Positions 36,755 to 50,410 of a stretch of DNA of 64,000 bases are shown here, one piece after another. Positions within the stretch are counted from its first letter, which is position 1. Every line of letters begins with the position of its first letter. The translations under genes were made by a program, and so were the position numbers. The notes below the pieces were generated by a model. That model made no database searches. It was not told the DNA's origin and saw nothing but the letters and a program-made list of their open reading frames with translations. The stretch is from Cinclus cinclus (lineage: Eukaryota > Chordata > Aves > Passeriformes > Cinclidae): assembly GCF_963662255.1 (NCBI RefSeq), contig NC_085071.1, positions 7,390,033 to 7,454,032 on the forward strand, given 5' to 3'.

Positions 36755-39700
36755 CAACTTGCCGGCGGCCCATGCAGGGCTTTTGCCTACAAAAATTCCA
36801 TAAGGACGAGGATTTCTCCCAGAACAAAGCTGCCCCCTCCTCCAAACATGGCTGCCATCGGAGGCCCAAACGCGCCCTACAAAATGACATCTGCATTGTG
36901 GGTTCTTGAGTTTGGCTTCTTGGGGAAAAGTGCCTCCTTTCGGAGCCAACTTGCCTAACTTGCCTGCGGCCCGTCCTGGGCTTTTGCCTCCAAAAATTCC
37001 ATAAGGACGAGGATTTCTCCCAGACCAAAGCTGCCCCCTCCTCCAAACCTGGCTGCCATCGGAGGCCCAAACGCGCCCTACAAAATGACACCTGCCAAGT
37101 GGGCTCTTGAGTTTGGCTTCTTGGGGAAAATTGCCTCCTTTCAAAGCCAACTTGCCTAACTTGCCTGCGGCCCGTCCTGGGCTTTTGCCTACAAAAATTC
37201 CAGAAGGACAAGGATTTCTCCCAGACCAAAGCTGCTCCCTCCTCCAAACCTGGCTGCCATCGGAGGCCCAAACGCGCCCTACAAAATGACATCTGCCAAG
37301 TGGGCTCTTGAGTTTGGCTTCTTGGGGAAAAGTGACTCCTTTCAAAACCAACTTGCCTGCGTCCCGTCCCGGACGTTTGCTACAAAAATTCCATAAGGAC
37401 GAGGATTCCTCCCAGACCAAAGCTGCCCCCTCCGCCAAACCTGGCTGCCATCGGAGGCCCAAACGCGCCCTACAAAATGACATCTGCCAAGCGGGCTCTT
37501 GAGTTTGGCTTCTTGGGGAAAAGTGCCTCCTTTCGGAGTCTACTTGCCGGCGGCCCATGCAGGGCTTTTGCCTCCAAAAATTCCATAAGGACGAGGATTT
37601 CTCCCAGACCAAAGCTGCCCCCTCCTCCAAACCTGGCTGCCATCGGAGGCCCAAACGCGCCCTACAAAATGACACCTGCCAAGTGGGCTCTTGAGTTTGG
37701 CTTCTTGGGGAAAAGTGCCTCCTTTCGGAGCCAACTTGCCTAACTAGCCTGCGGCCTGTGCTGGGCTTTTGCCTACAAAAATTCCATAAGGACGAGGATT
37801 TCTCCCAGACCAAAGCTGCCCCCTCCTCCAAACCTGGCTGCCATCGGAGGCCCAAACGCGCCCTACATAATGACATCTGCCAAGTGGGCTCTTGAGTTTG
37901 GCTTCTTGGGGAAAAGTGCCTCCTTTCGGAGCCAAATTGCCTAACTTGCCTGCGGCCCGTCCTGGGCGTTTGCCTCCAAAAATTCCAGAAGGACGAGGAT
38001 TTCTCCCAGACCAAAGCTGCCCCCTCCTCCAAACCTGGCTGCCATCGGAGGCCCAAACGCGCCCCACAAAATGACACCTGCATTGAGGGTTCTTGAGTTT
38101 GGCTTCCTGGGGAAAAGTGCCTCCTTTCGGAGTCAACTTGCCTGCGGCTCATGCAGGGGTTTTGCCTACAAAAATTCCATAAGGACGAGGATTTCTCCCA
38201 GACCAAAGCTGCCCCCTCCTCCAAACCTGGCTGCCATCGGAGGCCCAAACGCGCCCTACAAAATGACACCTGCCAAGTGGGCTCTTGAGTTTGGCTTCTT
38301 GGGGAAAATTGCCTCCTTTCGGAGTCAACTTGCCGGCGGCCCATGCAGGGCTTTTGCCTACAAAAATTCCATAAGGACGAGGATTTCTCCCAGAACAAAG
38401 CTGCCCCCTCCTCCAAACCTGGCTGCCATCGGAGGCCCAAACGCGCCCTACAAAATGACATCTGCATTGTGGGTTCTTGAGTTTGGCTTCTTGGGGAAAA
38501 GTGCCTCCTTTCGGAGCCAACTTGCCTAACTAGCCTGCGGCCCGTCCTGGGCTTTTGAGTACAAAAATTCCATAAGGACGAGGATTTCTCCCAGACCAAA
38601 GCTGCCCCCTCCTCCAAACCTGGCTGCCATCGGAGGCCCAAACGCGCCCTACAAAATGACACCTGCCAAGTGGGCTCTTGAGTTTGGCTTCTTGGGGAAA
38701 AGTGCCTCCTTTCAAAGCCAACTTGCCTAACTTGCCTGCGGCCCGTCCAGGGCTTTTGCCTACAAAAATTCCAGAAGGACGAGGATTTCTCCCAGACCAA
38801 AGCTGCCCCCTCCTCCAAACCTGGCTGCCATCGGAGGCCCAAAGGCGCCCTACAAAATGACACCTGCCAAGTGGGCTCTTGAGTTTGGCTTCTTGGGGAA
38901 AAGTGACTCCTTTCAAAACCAACTTGCCTGCGTCCCGTCCTGGGCTTTTGCTACAAAAATTCCATAAGGACGAGGATTCCTCCCAGACCAAAGCTGCCCC
39001 CTCCTCCAAACCTGGCTGCCATCGGAGGCCCAAACGCGCCCTACAAAATGACATCTGCCAAGTGGGCTCTTGAGTTTGGCTTTCTGGGGAAAAGTGCCTC
39101 CTTTCGGAGTCAACTTGCCTGCGGCTCATGCAGGGGTTTTGCCTACAAAAATTCCATAAGGACGAGGATTTCTCCCAGACCAAAGCTGCCCCCTCCTCCA
39201 AACCTGGCTGCCATCGGAGGCCCAAACGCGCCCTACAAAATGACACCTGCCAAGTGGGCTCTTGAGTTTGGCTTCTTGGGGAAAATTGCCTCCTTTCGGA
39301 GTCAACTTGCCTGCGGCTCATGCAGGGGTTTTGCCTCCAAAAATTCCATAAGGACGAGGATTTCTCCCAGAACAAAGCTGCCCCCTCCTCCAAACCTGGC
39401 TGCCATCGGAGGCCCAAACGCGCCCTACAAAATGACATCTGCATTGTGGGTTCTTGAGTTTGGCTTCTTGGGGAAAAGTGCCTCCTTTCGGAGCCAACTT
39501 GCCTAACTTGCCTGCAGCCCGTCCTGGGCTTTTGAGTACAAAAATTCCATAAGGACGAGGATTTCTCCCAGACCAAAGCTGCCCCCTCCTCCAAACCTGG
39601 CTGCCATCGGAGGCCCAAACGCGCCCTACAAAATGACACCTGCCAAGTGGGCTCTTGAGTTTGGCTTCCTGGGGAAAAGTGCCTCCTTTCAAAGCCAACT

Positions 39701-41787
39701 TGCCTAACTTGCCTGCGGCCCGTCCTGGGCTTTTGCCTACAAAAATTCCAGAAGGACAAGGATTTCTCCCAGACCAAAGCTGCTCCCTCCTCCAAACCTG
39801 GCTGCCATCGGAGGCCCAAACGCGCCCTACAAAATGACATCTGCATTGTGGGCTCTTGAGTTTGGCTTCTTGGGGAAAAGTGACTCCTTTCAAAACCAAC
39901 TTGCCTGCGTCCCGTCCCGGACGTTTGCTACAAAAATTCCATAAGGACGAGGATTTCTCCCAGACCAAAGCTGCCCCCTCCGCCAAACCTGGCTGCCATC
40001 GGAGGCCCAAACGCGCCCTACAAAATGACATCTGCCAAGCGGGCTCTTGAGTTTGGCTTCTTGGGGAAAAGTGCCTCCTTTCGGAGTCAACTTGCCGGCG
40101 GCCCATGCAGGGCTTTTGCCTCCAAAAATTCCATAAGGACGAGGATTTCTCCCAGACCAAAGCTGCCCCCTCCTCCAAACCTGGCTGCCATCGGAGGCCC
40201 AAACGTGCCCTACAAAATGACACCTGCCAAGTGGGCTCTTGAGTTTGGCTTCTTGGGAGGAAGTGCATCCTTTCAAAGCCAACTTGCCTAACTTGCCTGC
40301 GGCCCATGTGGGGTTTTTGCCTACAAAAATTCCATAAGGACGAGGATTTCTCCCAGACCAAAGCTGCCCCCTCCTCCAAACCTGGCTGCCATCGGAGGCC
40401 CAAACGCGCCCTACAAAATGACATCTGCCAAGTGGGCTCTTGAGTTTGGCTTTCTGGGGAAAAGTGACTCCTTTCAAAGCCAACTTGCCTGCGGCTCATG
40501 CAGGGCTTTTGCCTACAAAAATTCCATAAGGACGAGGATTTCTCCCAGACCAAAGCTGCCCCCTCCTCCAAACCTGGCTGCCATCGGAGGCCCAAACGCG
40601 CCCTACAAAATGACACCTGCCAAGTGGGCTCTTGAGTTTGGCTTCTTGGGGAAAATTGCCTCCTTTCGGAGTCAACTTGCCGGCGGCCCATGCAGGGCTT
40701 TTGCCTACAAAAATTCCATAAGGACGAGGATTTCTCCCAGAACAAAGCTGCCCCCTCCTCCAAACCTGGCTGCCATCGGAGGCCCAAACGCGCCTTACAA
40801 AATGACACCTGCCAAGTGGGCTCTTGAGTTTGGCTTCTTGGGGAAAATTGCCTCCTTTCAAAGCCAACTTGCCTAACTTGCCTGCGGCCCGTCCTGGGCT
40901 TTTGCCTACAAAAATTCCAGAAGGACAAGGATTTCTCCCAGACCAAAGCTGCCCCCTCCTCCAAACCTGGCTGCCATCGGAGGCCCAAACGTGCCCTACA
41001 AAATGACACCTGCCAAGTCGGCTCTTGAGTTTGGCTTCTTGGGGAAAAGTGACTCCTTTCAAAACCAACTTGCCTGCGTCCCGTCCCGGACGTTTGCTAC
41101 AAAAATTCCATAAGGACGAGGATTCCTCCCAGACCAAAGCTGCCCCCTCCGCCAAACCTGGCTGCCATCGGAGGCCCAAACGCGCCCTACAAAATGACAT
41201 CTGCCAAGCGGGCTCTTGAGTTTGGCTTCTTGGGGAAAAGTGCCTCCTTTCGGAGTCAACTTGCCGGCGGCCCATGCAGGGCTTTTGCCTCCAAAAATTC
41301 CAGAAGGACGAGGATTTCTCCCAGACCAAAGCTGCCCCCTCCTCCAAACCTGGCTGCCATCGGAGGCCCAAACGCGCCCTACAAAATGACACCTGCCAAG
41401 TGGGCTCTTGAGTTTGGCTTCTTGGGGAAAAGTGCCTCCTTTCGGAGCCAACTTGCCTAACTAGCCTGCGGCCTGTGCTGGGCTTTTGCCTACAAAAATT
41501 CCATAAGGACGAGGATTTCTCCCAGACCAAAGCTGCCCCCTCCTCCAAACCTGGCTGCCATCAGAGGCCCAAACGCGCCCTACAAAATGACATCTGCCAA
41601 GTGGGCTCTTGAGTTTGGCTTCTTGGGGAAAAGTGCCTCCTTTCGGAGCCAACTTGCCTAACTAGCCTGCGGCCTGTGCTGGGCTTTTGCCTACAAAAAT
41701 TCCATAAGGACGAGGATTTCTCCCAGGCCAAAGCTGCCCCCTCCTCCAAACCTGGCTGCCATCGGAGGCCCAAACGCGCCCTACAAA
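36755..41787. repeat. Rearranged right-domain repeats, 26 monomers
   Basis: From the I/M unit at 36692 to the 201-bp unit at 41587. It holds three Y cassettes (Y at 37286, 39834 and 41003) with Z units at 37477, 40025 and 41194. Lc meets Uc-type right halves at 38071 (CTCATGCAGGGG), and two CGGCCTG units follow each other at 41386 and 41587. The parts are those of the 11-mer, in shortened and permuted orders. The 37870 unit begins CTACATAATGACA. Confidence 0.8.
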
Positions 41788-43751
41788 ATGACATCTGCCA
41801 AGTGGGCTCTTGAGTTTGGCTTCTTGGGGAAAAGTGCCTCCTTTCGGAGCCAAATTGCCTAACTTGCCTGCGGCCCGTCCTGGGCTTTTGCCTCCAAAAA
41901 TTCCAGAAGGACGAGGATTTCTCCCAGACCAAAGCTGCCCCCTCCTCCAAACCTGGCTGCCATCGGAGGCCCAAACGCGCCCCACAAAATGACACCTGCA
42001 TTGAGGGTTCTTGAGTTTGGCTTCCTGGGGAAAAGTGCCTCCTTTCGGAGTCAACTTGCCTGCGGCCCATGCAGGGCTTTTGCCTACAAAAATTCCAGAA
42101 GGACGAGGATTTCTCCCAGACCAAAGCTGCCCCCTCCTCCAAACCTGGCTGCCATCGGAGGCCCAAACGTGCCCTACAAAATGACACCTGCCAAGTGGGC
42201 TCTTGAGTTTGGCTTCTTGGGTGGAAGTGCCTCCTTTCAAAGCCAACTTGCCTAACTTGCCTGCGGCCCATGTGGGGTTTTTGCCTACAAAAATTCCATA
42301 AGGACGAGGATTTCTCCCAGACCAAAGCTGCCCCCTCCTCCAAACCTGGCTGACATCGGAGGCCCAAACGCGCCCTACAAAATGACATCTGCCAAGTGGG
42401 CTCTTGAGTTTGGCTTTCTGGGGAAAAGTGCCTCCTTTCGGAGTCAACTTGCCTGCGGCTCATGCAGGGGTTTTGCCTACAAAAATTCCATAAGGACGAG
42501 GATTTCTCCCAGACCAAAGCTGCCCCCTCCTCCAAACATGGCTGCCATCGGAGGCCCAAACGCGCCCTACAAAATGACACCTGCCAAGTGGGCTCTTGAG
42601 TTTGGCTTCTTGGGGAAAATTGCCTCCTTTCGGAGTCAACTTGCCGGCGGCCCATGCAGGGCTTTTGCCTACAAAAATTCCATAAGGACGAGGATTTCTC
42701 CCAGACCAAAGCTGCCCCCTCCTCCAAACCTGGCTGCCATCGGAGGCCCAAACGCGCCCTACAAAATGACATCTGCATTGTGGGTTCTTGAGTTTGGCTT
42801 CTTGGGGAAAAGTGCCTCCTTTCGGAGCCAACTTGCCTAACTTGCCTGCGGCCCGTCCTGGGCTTTTGAGTACAAAAATTCCATAAGGACGAGGATTTCT
42901 CCCAGACCAAAGCTGCCCCCTCCTCCAAACCTGGCTGCCATCGGAGGCCCAAACGCGCCCTACAAAATGACACCTGCCAAGTGGGCTCTTGAGTTTGGCT
43001 TCTTGGGGAAAATTGCCTCCTTTCAAAGCCAACTTGCCTAACTTGCCTGCGGCCCGTCCTGGGCTTTTGCCTACAAAAATTCCAGAAGGACAAGGATTTC
43101 TCCCAGACCAAAGCTGCTCCCTCCTCCAAACCTGGCTGCCATCGGAGGCCCAAACGCGCCCTATAAAATGACATCTGCCAAGTGGGCTCTTGAGTTTGGC
43201 TTCTTGGGGAAAAGTGACTCCTTTCAAAACCAACTTGCCTGCGTCCCGTCCCGGACGTTTGCTACAAAAATTCCATAAGGACGAGGATTCCTCCCAGACC
43301 AAAGCTGCCCCCTCCGCCAAACCTGGCTGCCATCGGAGGCCCAAACGCGCCCTACAAAATGACATCTGCCAAGCGGGCTCTTGAGTTTGGCTTCTTGGGG
43401 AAAAGTGCCTCCTTTCGGAGTCAACTTGCCGGCGGCCCATGCAGGGCTTTTGCCTCCAAAAATTCCAGAAGGACGAGGATTTCTCCCAGACCAAAGCTGC
43501 CCCCTCCTCCAAACCTGGCTGCCATCGGAGGCCCAAACGCGCCCTACAAAATGACACCTGCCAAGTGGGCTCTTGAGTTTGGCTTCTTGGGGAAAAGTGC
43601 CTCCTTTCGGAGCCAACTTGCCTAACTAGCCTGCGGCCTGTGCTGGGCTTTTGCCTACAAAAATTCCATAAGGACGAGGATTTCTCCCAGACCAAAGCTG
43701 CCCCCTCCTCCAAACCTGGCTGCCATCAGAGGCCCAAACGCGCCCTACAAA
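41788..43751. repeat. 10-mer version of the right-domain repeat (1,964 bp)
   Basis: Monomers at 41788 (T), 41989 (Lc), 42181 (Gt/F), 42382 (Uc), 42574 (I/M), 42766 (S), 42967 (I/Pac), 43168 (Y), 43359 (Z) and 43551 (201 bp). It equals the 11-mer at 31214 minus its 191-bp X unit: 2,155 minus 191 is 1,964. The next T unit starts at 43752. Confidence 0.9.
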
Positions 43752-46700
43752 ATGACATCTGCCAAGTGGGCTCTTGAGTTTGGCTTCTTGGGGAAAAGTG
43801 CCTCCTTTCGGAGCCAAATTGCCTAACTTGCCTGCGGCCCGTCCTGGGCTTTTGCCTCCAAAAATTCCAGAAGGACGAGGATTTCTCCCAGACCAAAGCT
43901 GCCCCCTCCTCCAAACCTGGCTGCCATCGGAGGCCCAAACGCGCCCCACCAAATGACACCTGCATTGAGGGTTCTTGAGTTTGGCTTCCTGGGGAAAAGT
44001 GCCTCCTTTCGGAGTCAACTTGCCTGCGGCCCATGCAGGGCTTTTGCCTACAAAAATTCCATAAGGACGAGGATTTCTCCCAGACCAAAGCTGCCCCCTC
44101 CTCCAAACCTGGCTGCCATCGGAGGCCCAAACGCGCCCTACAAAATGACACCTGCCAAGTGGGCTCTTGAGTTTGGCTTCTTGGGGAAAAGTGCCTCCTT
44201 TCGGAGCCAACTTGCCTAACTAGCCTGCGGCACGTCCTGGGCTTTTCTCTACAAAAATTCCATAAGGACGAGGATTTCTCCCAGACCAAAGCTGCCCCCT
44301 CCTCCAAACCTGGCTGCCATCGGAGGCCCAAACGCGCCCTACAAAATGACATCTGCCAAGTGGGCTCTTGAGTTTGGCTTCTTGCGGAAAAGTGCCTCCT
44401 TTCAAAGCCAACTTGCCTAACTAGCCTGCGGCCCGTGCTGGGCTTTAGACTACAAAAATTCCATAAGGACGAGGATTTCTCCCAGACCAAAGCTGCCCCC
44501 TCCTCCAAACCTGGCTGCCATCGGAGGCCCAAACGCGCCCCACAAAATGACATCTGCATTGAGGGTTCTTGAGTTTGGCTTCTTGGGGAAAAGTGCCTCC
44601 TTTCGGAGTCAACTTGCCTAACTTGCCTGCGGCCCATGTGGGGTTTTTGCCTACAAAAATTCCATAAGGACGAGGATTTCTCCCAGACCAAAGCTGCCCC
44701 CTCCTCCAAACCTGGCTGCCATCGGAGGCCCAAACGCGCCCTACAAAATGACACCTGCCAAGTTGGCTCTTGAGTTTGGCTTCTTGGGGAAAAGTGACTC
44801 CTTTCAAAACCAACTTGCCTGCCGCCCATGCGGGGTTTTTGCCTACAAAAATTCCATAAGGACGAGGATTTCTCCCAGACCAAAGCTGCCACCTCCTCCA
44901 AACCTGGCTGCCATCGGAGGCCCAAACGCGCCCTACAAAATGACACCTGCCAAGTCGGCTCTTGAGTTTGGCTTCTTGGGGAAAAGTGACTCCTTTCAAA
45001 ACCAACTTGCCTGCGTACCGTCCTGGGTTTTTGCCTACAAAAATTCCATAAGGACGAGGATTCCTCCCAGACCAAAGCTGCCCCCTCCTCCAAACCTGGC
45101 TGCCATCGGAGGCCCAAACGCGCCCTACAAAATGACATCTGCCAAGTGGGCTCTTGAGTTTGGCTTTCTGGGGAAAAGTGCCTCCTTTCAAAGCCAACTT
45201 GCCTGCGGCTCATGCAGGGGTTTTGCCTCCAAAAATTCCATAAGGACGAGGATTTCTCCCAGACCAAAGCTGCCCCCTCCTCCAAACCTGGCTGCCATCG
45301 GAGGCCCAAACGCGCCCTACAAAATGACACCTGCCAAGTGGGCTCTTGAGTTTGGCTTCTTGGGGAAAATTGCCTCCTTTCGGAGTCAACTTGCCGGCGG
45401 CCCATGCAGGGCTTTTGCCTACAAAAATTCCATAAGGACGAGGATTTCTCCCAGACCAAAGCTGCCCCCTCCTCCAAACCTGGCTGCCATCGGAGGCCCA
45501 AACGCGCCCTACAAAATGACACCTGCCAAGTGGGCTCTTGAGCTTGGCTTCTTGGGGAAAAGTGCCTCCTTTCAAAGCCAACTTGCCTAACTTGCCTGCG
45601 GCCCATGTGGGGTTTTTGCCTACAAAAATTCCATAAGGACGAGGATTTCTCCCAGACCAAAGCTGCCCCCTCCTCCAAACCTGGCTGCCATCGGAGGCCC
45701 AAACGCGCCCTACAAAATGACATCTGCCAAGTGGGCTCTTGAGTTTGGCTTTCTGGGGAAAAGTGCCTCCTTTCGGAGTCAACTTGCCTGCGGCTCATGC
45801 AGGGGTTTTGCCTACAAAAATTCCATAAGGACGAGGATTTCTCCCAGACCAAAGCTGCCCCCTCCTCCAAACCTGGCTGCCATCGGAGGCCCAAACGCGC
45901 CCTACAAAATGACACCTGCCAAGTGGGCTCTTGAGTTTGGCTTCTTGGGGAAAATTGCCTCCTTTCGGAGTCAACTTGCCGGCGGCCCATGCAGGGCTTT
46001 TGCTACAAAAATTCCATAAGGACGAGGATTTCTCCCAGAACAAAGCTGCCCCCTCCTCCAAACCTGGCTGCCATCGGAGGCCCAAACGCGCCCTACAAAA
46101 TGACATCTGCATTGTGGGTTCTTGAGTTTGGCTTCTTGGGGAAAAGTGCCTCCTTTCGGAGCCAACTTGCCTAACTTGCCTGCAGCCCGTCCTGGGCTTT
46201 TGAGTACAAAAATTCCATAAGGACGAGGATTTCTCCCAGACCAAAGCTGCCCCCTCCTCCAAACCTGGCTGCCATCGGAGGCCCAAACGCGCCCTACAAA
46301 ATGACACCTGCCAAGTGGGCTCTTGAGTTTGGCTTCTTGGGGAAAAGTGACTCCTTTCAAAGCCAACTTGCCTAACTTGCCTGCGGCCCGTCCTGGGCTT
46401 TTGCCTACAAAAATTCCAGAAGGACAAGGATTTCTCCCAGACCAAAGCTGCCCCCTCCTCCAAACCTGGCTGCCATCGGAGGCCCAAACGCGCCCTACAA
46501 AATGACATCTGCATTGTGGGCTCTTGAGTTTGGCTTCTTGGGGAAAAGTGACTCCTTTCAAAACCAACTTGCCTGCGTCCCGTCCCGGACGTTTGCTACA
46601 AAAATTCCAGAAGGACGAGGATTTCTCCCAGACCAAAGCTGCCCCCTCCTCCAAACCTGGCTGCCATCGGAGGCCCAAACGCGCCCTACAAAATGACACC

Positions 46701-46893
46701 TGCCAAGTGGGCTCTTGAGTTTGGCTTCTTGGGGAAAAGTGCCTCCTTTCGGAGCCAACTTGCCTAACTAGCCTGCGGCCTGTGCTGGGCTTTTGCCTAC
46801 AAAAATTCCATAAGGACGAGGATTTCTCCCAGACCAAAGCTGCCCCCTCCTCCAAACCTGGCTGCCATCAGAGGCCCAAACGCGCCCTACAAA
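43752..46893. repeat. 16-monomer variant of the right-domain repeat
   Basis: From T at 43752 to the 201-bp unit at 46693, before the next T-type unit at 46894. Extra units lie between Lc (43953) and S (46100), including two Uc-led pairs at 45132 and 45717 (offset 585). The unit at 45909 is 191 bp through a GCTAC deletion. Y is at 46502. No Z follows Y here, unlike most cassettes. Confidence 0.8.
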
Positions 46894-48656
46894 ATGACAT
46901 CTGCCAAGTGGGCTCTTGAGTTTGGCTTCTTGGGGAAAAGTGCCTCCATTCGGAGCCAAATTGCCTAACTTGCCTGCGGCTCATGCAGGGCTTTTGCCTC
47001 CAAAAATTCCATAAGGACGAGGATTTCTCCCAGACCAAAGCTGCCCCCTCCTCCAAACCTGGCTGCCATCGGAGGCCCAAACGCGCCCCACAAAATGACA
47101 CCTGCATTGAGGGTTCTTGAGTTTGGCTTCCTGGGGAAAAGTGCCTCCTTTCGGAGTCAACTTGCCTGCGGCCCATGCAGGGCTTTTGCCTACAAAAATT
47201 CCAGAAGGACGAGGATTTCTCCCAGACCAAAGCTGCCCCCTCCTCCAAACCTGGCTGCCATCGGAGGCCCAAACGTGCCCTACAAAATGACACCTGCCAA
47301 GTGGGCTCTTGAGTTTGGCTTCTTGGGTGGAAGTGCCTCCTTTCAAAGCCAACTTGCCTGCGGCCCGTCCTGGGCTTTTGCCTCCAAAAATTCCATAAGG
47401 ACGAGGATTTCTCCCAGACCAAAGCTGCCCCCTCCTCCAAACCTGGCTGCCATCGGAGGCCCAAACGCGCCCTACAAAATGACATCTGCCAAGTGGGCTC
47501 TTGAGTTTGGCTTCTTGCGGAAAAGTGCCTCCTTTCAAAGCCAACTTGCCTAACTAGCCTGCGGCCCGTGCTGGGCTTTAGACTACAAAAATTCCATAAG
47601 GACGAGGATTTCTCCCAGACCAAAGCTGCCCCCTCCTCCAAACCTGGCTGCCATCGGAGGCCCAAACGCGCCCCACAAAATGACATCTGCTTTGAGGGTT
47701 CTTGAGTTTGGCTTCTTGGGGAAAAGTGCCTCCTTTCGGAGTCAACTTGCCTAACTTGCCTGCGGCCCATGCGTGGTTTTTGCCTACAAAAATTCCATAA
47801 GGACGAGGATTTCTCCCAGACCAAAGCTGCCCCCTCCTCCAAACCTGGCTGCCATCGGAGGCCCAAACGCGCCCTAGAAAATGACACCTGCCAAGTGGGC
47901 TCTTGAGTTTGGCTTCTTGGGGAAAAGTGACTCCTTTCAAAACCAACTTGCCTGCGTCCCGTCCCGGGCTTTTGCTACAAAAATTCCATAAGGACGAGGA
48001 TTCCTCCCAGACCAAAGCTGCCCCCTCCTCCAAACCTGGCTGCCATCGGAGGCCCAAACGCGCCCTACAAAATGACATCTGCCAAGTGGGCTCTTGAGTT
48101 TGGCTTTCTGGGGAAAAGTGCCTCCTTTCGGAGTCAACTTGCCTGCGGCTCATGCAGGGCTTTTGCCTCCAAAAATTCCATAAGGACGAGGATTTCTCCC
48201 AGACCAAAGCTGCCCCCTCCTCCAAACCTGGCTGCCATCGGAGGCCCAAACGCGCCCTACAAAATGACACCTGCCAAGTGGGCTCTTGAGTTTGGCTTCT
48301 TGGGGAAAATTGCCTCCTTTCGGAGTCAACTTGCCGGCGGCCCATGCAGGGCTTTTGCCTCCAAAAATTCCATAAGGACGAGGATTTCTCCCAGACCAAA
48401 GCTGCCCCCTCCTCCAAACCTGGCTGCCATCGGAGGCCCAAACGCGCCCTACAAAATGACATCTGCCAAGTGGGCTCTTGAGTTTGGCTTCTTGCGGAAA
48501 AGTGCCTCCTTTCAAAGCCAACTTGCCTAACTAGCCTGCGGCCTGTGCTGGGCTTTAGACTACAAAAATTCCATAAGGACGAGGATTTCTCCCAGACCAA
48601 AGCTGCCCCCTCCTCCAAACCTGGCTGCCATCGGAGGCCGAAACGTGCCCTACAAA
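46894..48656. repeat. 1,754-bp-period tandem repeat, copy 1
   Basis: Monomers at 46894, 47095, 47287, 47479, 47680, 47881, 48072, 48264 and 48456. From about 47003 to 48461 it is nearly identical to 48757-50215. Both share a private CCCTAGAAAATGAC, at 47873 and 49627. Seen differences are CTTTGAGGG against CATTGAGGG (47680 unit), GCGTGGTTTTT against GCGGGGTTTTT, and CTCC against CTCG (49877). Confidence 0.9.
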
Positions 48657-50410
48657 ATGACATCTGCCAAGTGGGCTCTTGAGTTTGTCTTCTTGGGTGG
48701 AAGTACCTCCTTTCAAAGCCATCTAGCCTGCGGCCCGTGCTGGGCTTTTGCCTACAAAAATTCCATAAGGACGAGGATTTCTCCCAGACCAAAGCTGCCC
48801 CCTCCTCCAAACCTGGCTGCCATCGGAGGCCCAAACGCGCCCCACAAAATGACACCTGCATTGAGGGTTCTTGAGTTTGGCTTCCTGGGGAAAAGTGCCT
48901 CCTTTCGGAGTCAACTTGCCTGCGGCCCATGCAGGGCTTTTGCCTACAAAAATTCCAGAAGGACGAGGATTTCTCCCAGACCAAAGCTGCCCCCTCCTCC
49001 AAACCTGGCTGCCATCGGAGGCCCAAACGTGCCCTACAAAATGACACCTGCCAAGTGGGCTCTTGAGTTTGGCTTCTTGGGTGGAAGTGCCTCCTTTCAA
49101 AGCCAACTTGCCTGCGGCCCGTCCTGGGCTTTTGCCTCCAAAAATTCCATAAGGACGAGGATTTCTCCCAGACCAAAGCTGCCCCCTCCTCCAAACCTGG
49201 CTGCCATCGGAGGCCCAAACGCGCCCTACAAAATGACATCTGCCAAGTGGGCTCTTGAGTTTGGCTTCTTGCGGAAAAGTGCCTCCTTTCAAAGCCAACT
49301 TGCCTAACTAGCCTGCGGCCCGTGCTGGGCTTTAGACTACAAAAATTCCATAAGGACGAGGATTTCTCCCAGACCAAAGCTGCCCCCTCCTCCAAACCTG
49401 GCTGCCATCGGAGGCCCAAACGCGCCCCACAAAATGACATCTGCATTGAGGGTTCTTGAGTTTGGCTTCTTGGGGAAAAGTGCCTCCTTTCGGAGTCAAC
49501 TTGCCTAACTTGCCTGCGGCCCATGCGGGGTTTTTGCCTACAAAAATTCCATAAGGACGAGGATTTCTCCCAGACCAAAGCTGCCCCCTCCTCCAAACCT
49601 GGCTGCCATCGGAGGCCCAAACGCGCCCTAGAAAATGACACCTGCCAAGTGGGCTCTTGAGTTTGGCTTCTTGGGGAAAAGTGACTCCTTTCAAAACCAA
49701 CTTGCCTGCGTCCCGTCCCGGGCTTTTGCTACAAAAATTCCATAAGGACGAGGATTCCTCCCAGACCAAAGCTGCCCCCTCCTCCAAACCTGGCTGCCAT
49801 CGGAGGCCCAAACGCGCCCTACAAAATGACATCTGCCAAGTGGGCTCTTGAGTTTGGCTTTCTGGGGAAAAGTGCCTCGTTTCGGAGTCAACTTGCCTGC
49901 GGCTCATGCAGGGCTTTTGCCTCCAAAAATTCCATAAGGACGAGGATTTCTCCCAGACCAAAGCTGCCCCCTCCTCCAAACCTGGCTGCCATCGGAGGCC
50001 CAAACGCGCCCTACAAAATGACACCTGCCAAGTGGGCTCTTGAGTTTGGCTTCTTGGGGAAAATTGCCTCCTTTCGGAGTCAACTTGCCGGCGGCCCATG
50101 CAGGGCTTTTGCCTCCAAAAATTCCATAAGGACGAGGATTTCTCCCAGACCAAAGCTGCCCCCTCCTCCAAACCTGGCTGCCATCGGAGGCCCAAACGCG
50201 CCCTACAAAATGACACCTGCCAAGTGGGCTCTTGAGTTTGGCTTCTTGGGGAAAAGTGCCTCCTTTCGGAGCCAACTTGCCTAACTAGCCTGCGGCCCGT
50301 ACTGGGCTTTTGCCTACAAAAATTCCATAAGGACGAGGATTTCTCCCAGACCAAAGCTGCCCCCTCCTCCAAACCTGGCTGCCATCAGAGGCCCAAACGC
50401 GCCCTACAAA
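48657..50410. repeat. 1,754-bp-period tandem repeat, copy 2
   Basis: Monomers at 48657, 48849, 49041, 49233, 49434, 49635, 49826, 50018 and 50210. The first unit is unusual: at 48721-48729 it reads ATCTAGCCT as a single copy, which looks like an AACTAGCCT second nonamer left after the duplication collapsed. The last unit (50210) is a different 201-bp type from its partner at 48456. Confidence 0.88.
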
